In this document: one piece after another, positions 1 through 18,804 of the stretch | Layout: each line of letters opens with the position of its first letter | Position numbering within the stretch: the first letter of the stretch is position 1 | Source: Anarhynchus alexandrinus | Taxonomy: Eukaryota; Chordata; Aves; Charadriiformes; Charadriidae | Length of the DNA: 64,000 nucleotides | NCBI GenBank assembly: GCA_008711295.1 | Contig: VUYV01000075.1 | Span: 124,001-188,000, forward strand | Direction: 5' to 3' | The notes under the pieces: generated by a model | Databases searched by the model: none | What the model was told of the DNA's origin: nothing | The model's input: the letters and a program-made list of their open reading frames with translations, nothing else | Position numbers and translations under genes: made by a program

Positions 1-841
1 AAGTCATGAGCTGGGTGATAACTGCAGCTCAGGATCTGTGCTGTAGGGCTGCTGTGGTTGATTGCTAATGGGCCTTCAGAGATGCAGCAGAAAATAAGTA
101 GGCATAAACACAAATAAGCTCCCTCTGCCATCGCTATCACATCGCAGAGGTTTCTGCGCCATCAGGTTTTGTACTTCTACTCACTCTCACCCCACCGTGA
201 TGGCAGCAGGGTGATTGCCAGCACAACACAGGGCACCAGCTGATCCTTTTTTGTTGCTGCTGCGCTAGAAAGGTAACAGTAGCGGCTCGTATGGGCATGA
301 AAGATATGGTCAAAGGTTATTTTGTCACCACTGGCCAAGAGGCACACAGGAGACACGGGGAAGATGTGGCCGATGGTGCCCCTTATCCTCTATGCCCTGC
401 GTGGGCGGCCCGGGGCAGACGTCTGGAGCACACAGGTCTTTGTGAGCGTGGGAGCAGGAGCAGGTAAAAGAAGCTTCTGTAGAAACTTTACAGATAAATG
501 CCACCTCCCCCTTCTGTAAGATCACTCGCTGGGCTTCGTCATGCTGGTTTCATGGGCATCACATGAGCAGGAAGAGCCAAGTCTGCCAAGAGAGTGGTAT
601 TTTTAATGTTACCAAAATGCCCTGGGAGCGTACCTTGCCGCAGCCTCCAGTGCGGAGGCCATAGCTGCTTCCCGTGCCCCAGCCCCGAGGAGCCCAAACA
701 GGTGCTGCTGGCATATTTTGACTCGAGTCCCATGACGGAGCGCCGGATCTGGCAAACTGGAGCTGAGCGGTTGCCGGTTCCTTCAATTAGGAAGGCTTCT
801 TGACTTTTGTTTAATCCCTGGCTTATTAATGGCGCTCACCT

Positions 842-853
842 CTTTGATCAAAG
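842..853. promoter_or_regulatory. Palindromic TCF/LEF-type motif
   Basis: The 12 bases CTTTGATCAAAG are a perfect palindrome. Each half matches the TCF/LEF core CTTTGAT. It sits in an AT-rich patch (about 800-900) with ATTA/TAAT homeodomain-like cores, inside a GC-rich surround. Function is inferred from motif and composition only. Confidence 0.25.
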
Positions 854-3800
854 AATTGCACTGATTTCAATTAGGGTTGAGCAAGAGCCCAGTGACAGGA
901 AAGGCTGTATCAGGAGGAGCAGCTGCTGTGCCCTGAAGGGTTTCTTCACCCTCGTGACCAAAATCTATAGTCATAGGTGAAGCGTATTTATTCCCGACCA
1001 AGCTGGGGAAAACTCAAGTAATCCTTTGCTGGCAAAATAGCTCTGCAGAAATAAAAGCAGGCGGCACTGACTGCCCAGGGAGCTCCCGTTCTTCCCATCT
1101 CAAGCACCGGGGAGGGACCAGGCCCTTCCTACAAAAGGGCGAAGCCAGGAGAAGATAAGCCTTGGCTTTGCTTTGGGACAACGCCGTGGAGTGGGGTATC
1201 GCTGGGGTGAGTAGCTACACCTGTGCCTGCCTGGGGTTTTTAATAACTGTGTCTTTATTAACCCCAACCGTGCCTGTTGTCGTCTCCTAAGGGGGGGGAC
1301 GGCTGCAGAAGATGACTCTGTCTAGGTGAAGAATGACTTCAAGAGATCGGGACAATCAAATCACACAGAAAGATGAGTTTCTAGAGTAATGAAAGCTGGG
1401 GTGGACCCTCAAGGCGAATAAGCGACACAAGTATAATTTGGAGAGTTGGGAAAAAAAGAGGGGGGCGATGGATTTACGCAATATTTGCAAAGCTATGGTA
1501 ACAAACTCAGAGCTGTGGTCTGAGCACACGCCTGTAGGTAACAAGACAAATATGATTATTTAAATACCACATTAATATATGTGGTGCGCTTGATACACTC
1601 TTCCAATTACACTATGCTGATAAAAACCAGGGACTATAAAAAGAAGCGGTAGGAGTTGCCTCAGAGGCGACCGAAGCAGCGGGAAAGGAGAGAAGAAGCA
1701 ACCCCAGGAGGAGATGCTGCAGTGGGGCGTCAGCCAGAGGTACAGGGGTGCGTGGCCGCCTTTGGCCAACTTCGCTGTGAACTTCTGCTTTGCAACCCAC
1801 CAGCGTTAGAAACAAATGAGGTGCGCGGCTGCACCGCTCGTCCACAGCGTCCACAAAGCCTTTGAGATGTGTCTCCTCCTAAAGTGACCAACCTCTGGGG
1901 GGACGTTGAAATGGCGTGCCGAGGGCGGGAGATGTGGTACTTGTGCTGGTAGTCCAGAAGTCGGTGGGGTAAGAGATGGTGCAAAATGTGGTGGGGGCAT
2001 CCCCAAGAGCATTTGCAGCCACCTGAGTAAATTGGAGTAGATGTGGTCTGTAGCGTTTTCTTGGCTGCCGTCCTGCCCAGCGCCACCGACAATCCAGCAT
2101 CCGAGCTGCTCGCCAGGAAAGCAGCACACACATTTTTTTTTAATTTTTTTTTTTTAATAAGTCGTGGTGAGGCGAATGCTTCGTCCCTCTGCCTGACACG
2201 GTTTTACTGTGCCACAGCCTGTGGTGGCGATGTCAGTCAAGTCACCAGAAGCAGAGAGCTGAATGAGAAATGTGGTTTTCTCCACCAAAATCCCTTTAGA
2301 AAAAATGCTTTGGGAAATACTTTGCAGACAAAAAGATTACTTTTTTTCTTTTTCTGCACCTGAGAACCAGTCACTTTTCTTTTTAAAAAAAAGCAGTTAA
2401 AATGGTCTTAAAGCAGAATTTTCTTTTCGAATAGAGAGGGTTTGTGCTGAAATGAGACGGAGCTGCCAGCTCGGGCTGGGAGCCCGGGGAAGGCTGAGAA
2501 GGGTCCTCAAGGTGCCCACAACCGCTTTGCCTGCAGCACAGCGACCCTGGCAGGAGTTCCACTTGGAAATATTACTGGCATTTTTTTGGCTAGAAATGTT
2601 TGAATTTGTCTCTGGCATAGGAATGTAATTTTTTAATCTCCGAATTTGAATCGCTGGTGCCTGTGATAGGATAATGCTAGGTCTATCTTGGCTGTTTGCT
2701 TATCTGGGAAAAAAGTTCATCCCATGAATCATTTGGACATCAAGTTAAATTGTCCATTAAAGTCTTTCATGGGTAAAGAAATGCGTTGCTCTTGCACACT
2801 GGTTTGGGGCTGATTCCTCCCAGGTGACTTCTGCCCTCGCTGAGTGCGGTGGGGACAGTGACCACCAGCAGCAACCCGCCTCCCGGAGAGGTGCCCTGTC
2901 ACCAAAACGCTGGTGGTGGCTCTGGCTTGCTGTCCCCACAGCAAGCCTGCCCTTGTCCCCACCTCGCTGTACCAGCCGCTGGCGGACGCCTACTGTGACC
3001 TACCTCTGCTGAGCGGGGCTGGGTGGGAGAAGACACTCAGCATCTTCCACCTTCGCCTCCCACGGACCAAAGAAGGGCAGATGCCAAATAAAAGTCTTAA
3101 AAGCCAAGCAAGATGTCACTGTCCTGCAGCATCCATGGCAATGGCCGAGGCGCCCTGGCCAAAGCCCTTCCCCGGGCGTGCTGCGGGCAGCAGCTCACAG
3201 CTCTCTGCCGAGATGGAGATGGGGCTTTGCATATTGGAGGAGAGGAGCCCAGCGAGGAGAGCAAGCGACTTCACACACAAGAAGGTTGTGGCACAGCTGG
3301 GAACGGGAGCCAAGTCTTAATGATGCTAATAAGCCTTAATGACAAGAATGTTTTTTTTTTCCTTATCATTCAAAGTGACTTGTACTACAGAACCTTCCCC
3401 CGCATCTTTTATTAACCGCCCCTTTTTATCATCCAAGATGTTCATTTGCCCCTAAATTTGGGAAGACCGGGCTAGCCCTCCGGGCGACCGGATGGTGCAA
3501 CCTCTCAGTTTCCCTCTCCCACTCTCATGACATGAGGAAAAATACTGAGCAAGGATTTTTCCCTATCACATGTTCTGCTGCTGGCACCGCCAACCAGACC
3601 ATTGAGAAGGGCTTTGGGCTGTGCCTCGTCATTCATGTGACTGCTGACTGAATACAAAACTCAAAAGGTTACCTGCTCCCTGCAGATAACATCAACTATT
3701 GCAAATTTTTAATCGTCGCCGAAAACAGCAGCCGCTTTCATCGGACCAGCGCCGGAGAAGAGACACCGACCCGGGTCTTGCCATATTTTCCTCAGCAGGT

Positions 3801-6532
3801 GTGTTGTTGTGATGAACTGCGGAGTTTCGCATAGGTGTCCTCCAGCTTGGTATAAATATTCAGCTGTCTGACCGAGGGAAAAGGGTTCTTAAAATTCCGG
3901 GGTTTACCATAGACAGTTGTTTCACTGTACGCACATGAAAAGCTTTAGCTGTCTGCCTGCTTATCCAAAGCCTCAGCTTGAAATTAAAAATGAAATGATG
4001 TGTGCTCGCACTGGGGAGAGAGGGAGAGAAATGGCAAAGAAACCTTTTAAGGCCAGGCATCAGTTGCTATTTCACCTGTATCTTAAGGGTACTGAAATGA
4101 TAAATTTTTGTCCAGATCATTTGAAAAGGGATGGGCGCTGAGGATTAGGAAGGCTATTTTCAAGTAGCTGCCAGAAAGAGGTTTTATTTTTTAGAGCAAA
4201 CTGGATGTTTTTACATTAGTTTTTCATTCCTACCAGGAAATTTTTCTTACGATCTCCAAATTCTGATAACTTTCAACAGCTTAACTTGGAAAACGTTTCG
4301 GTGACACCCGTCACCCCCTTTGCTCTCCGTGAGGGGTTTGGGCACGAGTCCAGGAGGCTAAAACGCCAACAAAATGTTGCAGAGAGGCTATAGGCAGGCT
4401 GAACGTGATGGTTTTTATCCTCGGGGATTTTGTTTGGGCAGAATAAGGCAGGATTTTGTGCTTTCTGCTTGGAATTACTCTTTTTTTTTTTTTCCTCCCC
4501 GCACGCTCATCTCTGACAGGTCAGTGCTGCGGCGAGCAGGGTGCGAGGCATCCCACAAAAAAGGTGGCAGGCGGCAGGGTGCCTGGGGAGTGACGAAGCC
4601 AGGGTGTTTTGAAGAAGGCTTTTTGGGGTCATTTCCTCATTTTTCCCTCTGAGATGCTGTATTCTGTGAAATGCTGCTGCTCCGCAGCTCCGTGAGGTGC
4701 CGGCAGGGAGGGTGCGGTAGGAGGTGGACCACCAGGTGTTGGGGGGGACTGGAGGCTGTATCTCTGCCAGCTTGTGGGGACTCTTTTGGAAGGCAGTGCT
4801 GCCTCATAGGGTTGGACGACTTTTTGTGTTAAAAGTCTCCATTTTCAGCTGCTCGTAAAAAATTACTGAAACCTCAGCCACCAAGGCCCAAATCTTCCCT
4901 TCTCGTTGCCCTCTTCTTAAAAACAGGGGGGGAAGTTTGAGCCAAATTATTCAGCTGTTTGAAAAAAAAACAAACAAAAACCCAAAACAACCCCACAGCT
5001 GGAGGGAACGCATGGGAGCTATTTCCTTGGTGGAGGGGAGAGACGCTGAGGCTGGACGTGCAGCCGGGGAAGGCGGACGCGCGCTGAGGCTCCGTGGGAT
5101 GGGGCAGGTCTCCGCAGCGTCGCAGCGGGGGCACGAGAGGGGTGAGCAGGCAGCTGGTGCAGGCAGGGTGGTTTCTCCCCTGCCTGCGCCTTGTGAAACA
5201 GTTGGCAACGGCGTGATTGCGTACTCCTCGTGTGCGTGCGGGACGGGTCTGTGAATCAGTATTTCACCATGGCCTACCTGCCAGGCCCCCGTGTCGTTGC
5301 TGCAGAAGCTGGAGAAGGGGCAGTAAATGAAAGGGGAGCTGGCGGGAAGAGGAAGGTTTAAAAGGACTCGGTTGGGTCAATGAAACAACCAGGCAGACAG
5401 ATAAACACCGGCTGCTGCAGATCCGGCGACTTTCTGCCTCTGTGGGAGCCGTGCAGATGCAGTGCTGCTGCGAAGCCCGACTTCCCGCGGGGGCAAAAGC
5501 AGCTCTGTGTTTTCTGGACCACGACACCATAAAGTCAGTGTTGTGTCTCCAAGCCTCGGGTCCCAAATGCAGCAGCCACGTGACACAAAACTTTAACCCA
5601 AGAGAAACCCATTCCTCCAGCTCCAGCATGGCTTAGCAGAATTTAGGAGGTTTTACAAATGGCATCTTGCTGCATATCCTCATTTACACTTCAGACTGAT
5701 GCTGTTTGCCTGCTCAGAGCAGCTCGCTGCCCGGCCTCTTGTGGCCATTTTTCCTGAAAGGGAGAAGGATATATTTGATCAATGAGTTGCTTGGACTTCA
5801 CCTTGTCTGCATGACTCCTTGCCATGCACGCCTGGGGCCGGGGAGCACGGAAGATCCTGGGTCCCCAGCCCTGGTGTTTCCACTCACGGTGATTACTGGC
5901 TCTTCCCACGTACTTCGAAGCGCATTAGTGCTAATTAATTATCTGTAAACCTTATCACCAGCTCACCTACTAGGAAACAATGCCCGCTTGAAGACAGTAA
6001 TCCTGTAGGAATAGTGTTATGTCAGGGACTGGCTGCCTCCCAAGAAATATCTCTCCCATCTGTTGGAAAAAATGTGCTGAGGCCGGCGGGCGCAACAGCA
6101 TTGTCCATCTCCATGAGCGGTGACGGTGGCAGCGAGTTGGGCCCTGTCTTTGGTAAGAGCTGAATGGCGGAGGCTGTTGCTCACATCCCCCACCGCAGCA
6201 GGGGCAGGGCAGGCCCAGGGCCTGAGCTCCCTGTTTTGGAGGGCATCGAAGTGGGCTCTGAACACAAACATGTGGCATGAGGCATCCTGGGCCAGGGTGG
6301 TGGCTGAGTGGCCGGTGTCCCCGCCGGCACCCTGCTGCAATGGGGATGGGGGGACGGAACAGCTGGGGCATCAACAACCCCTGGCAGGAGAAGGCTTTGC
6401 CCCCAAAGCAGCAACTAGGGTAATTACACCCGGCAGCCTGGTGAAATTTGGAGTCTGTGGCAGGGGTTGGAGCCCTGGCTGGGGCGGTGAGGGGGCCAAC
6501 GAAGATGAAACGCTTGGAGGGAAAACAAAGCA

Positions 6533-6737
6533 GCCGGATTTCAAAGGCAGGAACCTTCCCCAGAGTTTGCATATTCACGTTGACTCCGTGTGGGAACAGG
6601 CACTTGGGCTGCAGTGGCCTCGGTGGCAGACGATAGTTGGTGTGGGCGTGTACACATCTTCTTATGGAGCAAGACAATGCATCTGCATAAATAAGGCAGA
6701 GCCTTGTTTTTCCACAAAAAGGCTCTGACCCATCGGT
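6533..6737. repeat. Direct duplication, copy 1 (205 bp)
   Basis: This block begins GCCGGATTTCAAAGGCAGG and recurs almost unchanged directly after a single N at 6738. The copies differ by roughly half a dozen substitutions and one indel. Each contains a TATA-like GCATAAATAAGG. The lone N at the junction suggests that two haplotype or contig ends were placed side by side. Confidence 0.9.
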
Positions 6738-6738
6738 N
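6738..6738. other. Single ambiguous base at duplication junction
   Basis: One N lies exactly between the two copies of the 205-bp duplication. This is consistent with an assembly join rather than a random base-calling failure. Confidence 0.9.
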
Positions 6739-6944
6739 GCCGGATTTCAAAGGCAGGAACCTTCCCCAGGATTTGCATATTCACGTTGACTCCGTGTGGG
6801 AACAGGCACTTGGGCTGCAGTGGCCTCGGTGGCAGACAACAGTTGGTGTGGGTGTGTACACATCTTCTTATGGAGCAAGCCAATGCATCTGCATAAATAA
6901 GGCAGAGCCTTGTTTTTCCACAAAAAGGCTTCTGACCCATCAGT
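6739..6944. repeat. Direct duplication, copy 2 (206 bp)
   Basis: This is the second copy of the block at 6533-6737. It starts with the same GCCGGATTTCAAAGG and ends near 6944 (CTGACCCATCAGT against CTGACCCATCGGT in copy 1). It lies about 370 bp upstream of the first coding exon of RGN, so an artefactual copy here could confuse promoter or first-exon annotation. Confidence 0.9.
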
Positions 6945-7317
6945 GTTGCTGTCCACTGGTACCTCCCCATGGTCTGCGGGACCCCTGGGATCACTGATCC
7001 CCAGCCAACAGCTTGGTCCTGGCTCAGGGCCATGTCCCCAGCACTCCCATTCCTGGAGGCAGGTGCCTCAGCAGCAGCTCTGGTTTAAACTCTCTCGTCT
7101 AGGAAGGGTTTACCAAGGAGAAGCCTTGGTGCCTCGAGCTCATTTCTAGCCATGAGGCCATGGAAATATCACAGGAACCTCCTAAATTACTCTGTCATGT
7201 GGGATTTGGAGGGCTTTGCCATTTACAAACTCTGCTGTTAAGCATTGTAGGCATGAAAAAATCCACACAATGAGAGCTTTTCATTAAATCTGTTATCAAC
7301 TCTCTTCCCCTCAGACC

Positions 7318-13644
<6,327 letters not shown>

Positions 13645-14023
13645 ACATTAATGCTGAATAACAAAGAAGAAATGCTTGCACCTTGTAGTAACTCTGACAA
13701 GAAGTCCAATGAACTACAGAATTTACCTGTGTGAGGATTTCTAAACCCAGATGTAAGAGCGTGCTTGTTTGGAATTGAAGATATTCCTTCTTCTGTGGCC
13801 TGCGGCTTGATGCAATAGGTTAGAGAGGTAAAGTTAATCTGTGTTACACCTGGATAGCTTTTGTGACTTTCTATAAACATCTTCAGGCTCGAGCTTAGTT
13901 TTGTTGAACTTTCTGATGACCAGCTCTGGATTTTCAAGTCTGTGCGGTTCCCGAAGCAGAACCTGACTGACGGTTTGTCTTTTCATGGTACAGTGATGTA
14001 CCAGCAATGATATGGCAGATTTT

Positions 14024-14029
14024 AATAAA
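14024..14029 (+). terminator. Polyadenylation signal AATAAA (RGN, proximal)
   Basis: A canonical AATAAA lies 380 bp after the RGN stop, in TTTTAATAAACATTTT. Confidence 0.55.
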
Positions 14030-14213
14030 CATTTTAAGGCTGATGACTTGAACTGGACTGCTCACCTTCTGTGGGACTCCTCCTGAGGTCTTTTCTCCGT
14101 GATCAGACCTATTTGTAGTATCCGGACTCCATTTTTACATCCTTGCCAGCCTGTTTCCATTTGCCTTGTCGTGAATTCTGTCTTGTCTTTAGGACACCAT
14201 TTATGCTGCTGAA

Positions 14214-14219
14214 AATAAA
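14214..14219 (+). terminator. Polyadenylation signal AATAAA (RGN, distal)
   Basis: A second canonical AATAAA lies 570 bp after the stop. A T-rich stretch follows within about 40 bp (14254-14266), as expected for a downstream U-rich element. Confidence 0.6.
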
Positions 14220-14508
14220 CTATGCAACCATATTTAAAATATGCTTATAGAGTCTTTTTTTTTTTCCTGCATTCAGATATTACCATGAAAATGCTGAGTG
14301 AGCACACACATTCAGGGTGCAAACAGGGTGTGAGCTACCAGGATGGCCTGTGATACCAAAAATGGATGCTCCATAGAGTAGTCCTGTCAGGGGGCGTATT
14401 TGCACCCATATACATGGACTTCCCTTTGCTATACATATCTTCTTATTGCAAGCATGGCTTCATGTTCTTACTCCCTTTATAAGGCTCTTCCTCTCCTGTT
14501 TGAAGTAT

Positions 14509-14585
14509 TTCCCTCCTTTTTCCCTTTTCCCTTTAGATTTTCTTTTTCTTCCCTTCTCTTTCCCCTGAGCTTCTCTCTCTACTTA
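14509..14585. repeat. Polypyrimidine low-complexity tract
   Basis: Almost entirely C and T on the plus strand (CCCTCCTTTTTCCCTTTTCC and onward), so purine-rich on the other strand. Confidence 0.7.
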
Positions 14586-17500
14586 GAGTAATCTCACTTT
14601 TTGTCAGCTTTCTTCTATCTCTTTGTGGTCCATATTGCTCAGTCTTGAGTTTGAAGTCCTTGTCCTTGCCTCCAATGCTGTACATATCTGCCCAGGTTTC
14701 TCACTGCGTTACCCTCACCTCCTCTTTCTTCTCTGAGAGGGCAAATCTGGCCTACCAGCATTTCTCCCTTTGCCCAAACTGTACAGGGTTTTCTCCCGCA
14801 CCAATGACTACACCAAAGCTGGCTCTTGAATTTGGGGTTTCCTCAAAGGCCTCAGCATGCTTGCAGTGAGCCAGGTCCTGTCCAAAAGCTGGCCAGACTG
14901 AGTGGGTGAGCAATGGAAGTGGAGAAGTTGCTCACCTCTTCCCGTTGCTTCTACTGCACGGTCTGCAGACAGGGCAGAAATAGCATCTTGCATGTAAGTA
15001 AAAGAAATGCGCTTCGGAAAATGCTGGCAGATGAGCCTGTGTAAAACCTGAGAGTGCTGTGGAGGGGGTCTCTCAGTGTTTCCTGGCTTTGGGCAAACCT
15101 GGGCCCCGACAAGGCTGTCCTTGTCTCCTACAACTCCGTGACCTTCAGTTCATTTCCTGGCGAGCAGGAGCTGATTACACCACAGGGCTGCAGAAAGCAC
15201 AATGCCTAGGTGTATTTTTAGAGGCTATTTAAATAACAATCCAACACTATGCTGGATTCACTGAACCGTTGTGATCCTTTAATTATTTCAGAACACTTGA
15301 GACCTGTAGATATCCAGTGAAATCTAGCCTTTGCATTCAATTTGCTTTCTTTTTACTGCCTGGAAAGATACACAGCACATAATACATTTTCAGATTCTTA
15401 ACGCTGACGCTTTGTGATGTTACAAAGAAGTCAGTAATACTCATCATTTACCAGACCAGGTGTTTCAGTGTCCTTCTCTGAGGTATTTGGCCTTTCCACC
15501 ACTGCTATTCAAAGCTTTGAGTTAGCCCTCAGATGCTATAAGCAGGGAGTAAGTACTCGATGCCTCATGAGGATAAAAACTCCCACAATAACCATTGCAT
15601 GGAGGAGCAGAGAAACTGTGGTTAGCTGTGCAGAAATGTTAAACACAGTTTCCATGGGGCCATATGCAGATTGCCCCTAGAATTAGCTGTTTTCTCCAGA
15701 ATCAGCATCCCTCTCCTGGCCTGGGGTCCCTCATCGCAGTTTTGAAAGAACAAAGCTGGGCTTATTTCTTCCTTTTAAAATATCCATGATGCCCAACTCT
15801 CTTATGTGGTAGCCTTCTGTCCTGCTGACAAGGTTCTGAGCTCTGATCAGGCAGAGGGCAGTTCAAGCCACACGTCCTAGGACAATGTCCTACCTGTTTC
15901 GAAGGGGGATGTGACACGGGGAAGCTTAGGTGGTATATTTGCCTCCTCCAGTTGAACTGGGCCACAGTCCAGAAAGAAATTTGAGATCCCAGGGGCCAAG
16001 AAGGGAGCTTTATTCACTAAGCACTATCGAATATACTTGGCCATTGAAGAGGATTTTCCAAAGTGCATTATTTCAATGCAGTTGCCTGAAGTCTACTGTA
16101 AAACCCATGTTAGGTACTTTTCAGACACTTATTCTAGATGATTACTTTAGGTCTTTAGCAAGAAGTTTGCTCCTGCACTACTTGACCAGATAATTGGTAA
16201 AACAGGATAAAGGCTTTTGGGCCATCGCTCTACTTCGCTCCTACCTTGCCCTGGAAGGGAGCTGAGTCCATAGAGCTGCACAAAGACAACTTGGTTGAGA
16301 AATAAAATGTTCAGCTCATTCTAACGTTTGCTCAACAACTGGGCTGTTGTTTTTTTCCCTAGTCATAATTCCAACAGTAATTAAGCTGCTGGGGGTTCTT
16401 AAGAGCAAAGGTGTTAAATGCCCTTTGGCATCGTGTCAATGCCAAGCTGGTATAAGGAACATTGACAATTACACAAGATTTCCTGTTTACCCAGTCTGGA
16501 GAGGAATGTGAAGGCAGGATGTTTGAAGGCAAGTCAAGTGTCCTAACCTTTAATTAAAAAAAAAAAAAAAAGTAGGAAGTGTGTGCAGATGCCTTATTTA
16601 ATAAAAAATACCCAATTATTTGCAAAATTCCCTATCCGCTAGGCTATTTGCTCTGCCAGAAAAGTAGATAGTTTTGAAACAATATGTTCTTGAGAAATCC
16701 TTAATACCCTCATCATTTTTTTTCTAGAGCTTCCCCAGACATACAAGCCAGGGTTACTGCTTTGTAATTCTCCAGCCACTCCTTCCTCCATCTCTAAAGG
16801 TAGGTACTGTTCATGCTGTTCTCAGACTCCAAGGTCCAAGTGCTTTGGGATCTCTCTCACCGTAGCACAGCTTCTCAAACTGAAGAAAGGTCTGAAGACT
16901 AATTTCTCTCTGTTACCCAAAGGCCCACTACTTTACTTCTCTTAAGATTTCAGAAGTTGCTGTTTTGTGATTTTGCTTCCTAAAAAAAAAAAAAAGCATT
17001 GATTGAAAAGCATGGTGGGACTATCCCTGAGCCTCTTTAACCAAAGTGAGGCAAAGGCCCTTTGCCTTGAGCAGAACGAAGGCATGAAGCAAGGGGTTGT
17101 GGGACTGGGTTCATTCCTTTTGTGTGCGTAGGGAACGACATGGTACCTATAGCCCTTGGATACACTTTGAGATGGTTACTGGGTGACTGGGTACATAGTT
17201 GGTGTGGGTCAGCCCCACACGGTGAGCAGCACGGCAGGGAGGATGCTGCCCGCCCAGGGGTAACCTGCTGATGGAGTATCTCCCCAACGTGGATCACAGG
17301 CAAAACATAGAACAGCTTGTCTGATGTGGTGACTGATGGGAGTTGCCTTCCCTTGTAAGGGATTGGTCTGCACATCCTGCCTTTTCTAAGTATTTACTGT
17401 ATTTAATGTATATTTAACCTGTACCAGGCTAGATAAATCTTACTTCTCCTGCAAGCTTTTTTGTGTGTTGGGAATAGGCTTTCAACTGAGAAGGTTTTGG

Positions 17501-18774
17501 TCCTTGGGTTTTCTAGCTCTTGTAGGACAACCTGACTGCATTTTCTCCCCTTCCTGAAAAGAAGTAAACCTATTAAATCTAAACTGAGGGTCTCCAAATA
17601 GTCATAAGTGCAGCTAGGACGTGAATGAAGCTAGTGAAACATCACAGCTGTGCTGGCATTGCTGCTGCACTCACGTGCTGTCACAGGCCTGGAACTGGTG
17701 AATACATGGATGTGGGGTTTGCTTCACTGGTTTTACTGTTGTGCCTACGACTCTGGGCAGGAAAAACGTAAAAATATTTCTTAATCCTGGATAAGGAGAC
17801 ATAATCATTTTTCTAGCAACCTTTGTTTATCTATTTCTTGTTCTGATCCTATTAAAGAGAAACTGTATAGATGATCTCTTTGCTGATGAGAGGACAGGCA
17901 CAAAGTAGCTGACTTTAAGAAGTCCACAAGTGCTCCCTACTGTGGGTAAACAGGTCCCCGGCAAGACAAAGAGGTAGCTGCCCTGCTGAAATGCATTGGC
18001 TTTGCATAGTTTGTTTATTTTACCTTGACCCTATCCTGCCCCATACTCACCTCAGCGTCAGACTTACAAACATAACTTTGAATCTAGATGTTTGCTACCT
18101 TCTTGCTGTTATCTCTCTGTGTCAACGTGGACTGAGATTTCTAGAGGGTAATAATGCACAGCCTGCAAAGGAGAGACATAAACTTTGAACCTCTATTCAC
18201 GTGAAAATATTCTTGGAAAATGAGAAGCCATTTGCCCTATGAACTATTAAAAGGACCTGTGGGGTGGCTTTGGTCAGCAGGTGGGCCTGTCTGGGATAAT
18301 GGCTGCAGGAGCAAGAGGCACCTCCTTGGGAGATATATGAGCAGGAATTGGGTGTCCGCAAAAGAATGGCTGAAGGGCAGAAATAGCTGTAGATTAATTT
18401 ATTTTGTCTAAGACTGTAGATTGCTCGAGCTGCTTAAAGCACTGGTTCATTGAGTTTGTTTGTGCTGCATGTTGCAGTATTGACAACACAAAAGTCAAAG
18501 AAACAGTTGGTGTTGATGTCAGGTTCTCCTCCTGCACCAAAATAAGACTCAGGCGAGCTGTAAATGCAAGCAGTGATAACCTCTGAGGAGGTGTAAGATC
18601 CTCATCCTCATCAGCTGCTGTCTTCTTAACGAAGGAATTGTTCAACTCTATGTTTAGAAGTACCCAAGTCATGTTAGGGAAGAGATGATATGGGTGAATA
18701 CCCTGTCAAGACTGTGGTATCTTCTGGAAAGAGCTGATATCACAGCATTGATACACTGGAAGGATTTTAAGATG

Positions 18775-18804
18775 AAGGGAAAGGGAAAGGGAAAGAGAAA
18801 AAGC
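18775..18804. repeat. Short (AAGGGA)n purine repeat
   Basis: Three perfect AAGGGA units are followed by a degenerate AAGAGA unit. Confidence 0.6.

Larger units (their letters stand above)
1..7314. other. Non-coding flank upstream of RGN
   Basis: I recognise no protein-coding exon here. The open frames are short, overlap on both strands and match no family I know. The stretch is relatively GC- and CpG-rich compared with the right half of the window. It contains T-runs near 2131-2158, a TCF/LEF-like palindrome at 842-853 and a direct duplication at 6533-6944. A non-coding first exon of RGN is expected here, because the first coding exon opens at a splice acceptor, but I cannot place it. Confidence 0.6.
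13645..14240 (+). other. RGN: Probable RGN 3' UTR
   Basis: This is the non-coding sequence after the stop codon. It ends around two AATAAA hexamers. No other gene begins here. The exact cleavage site cannot be read. Confidence 0.6.

Noticed and set aside
5970..6728. Long overlapping open frames on both strands (up to 235 codons)
   Set aside because: They coincide with GC-rich sequence and with the duplicated block. Both strands are open at once, the hallmark of compositional rather than coding frames.
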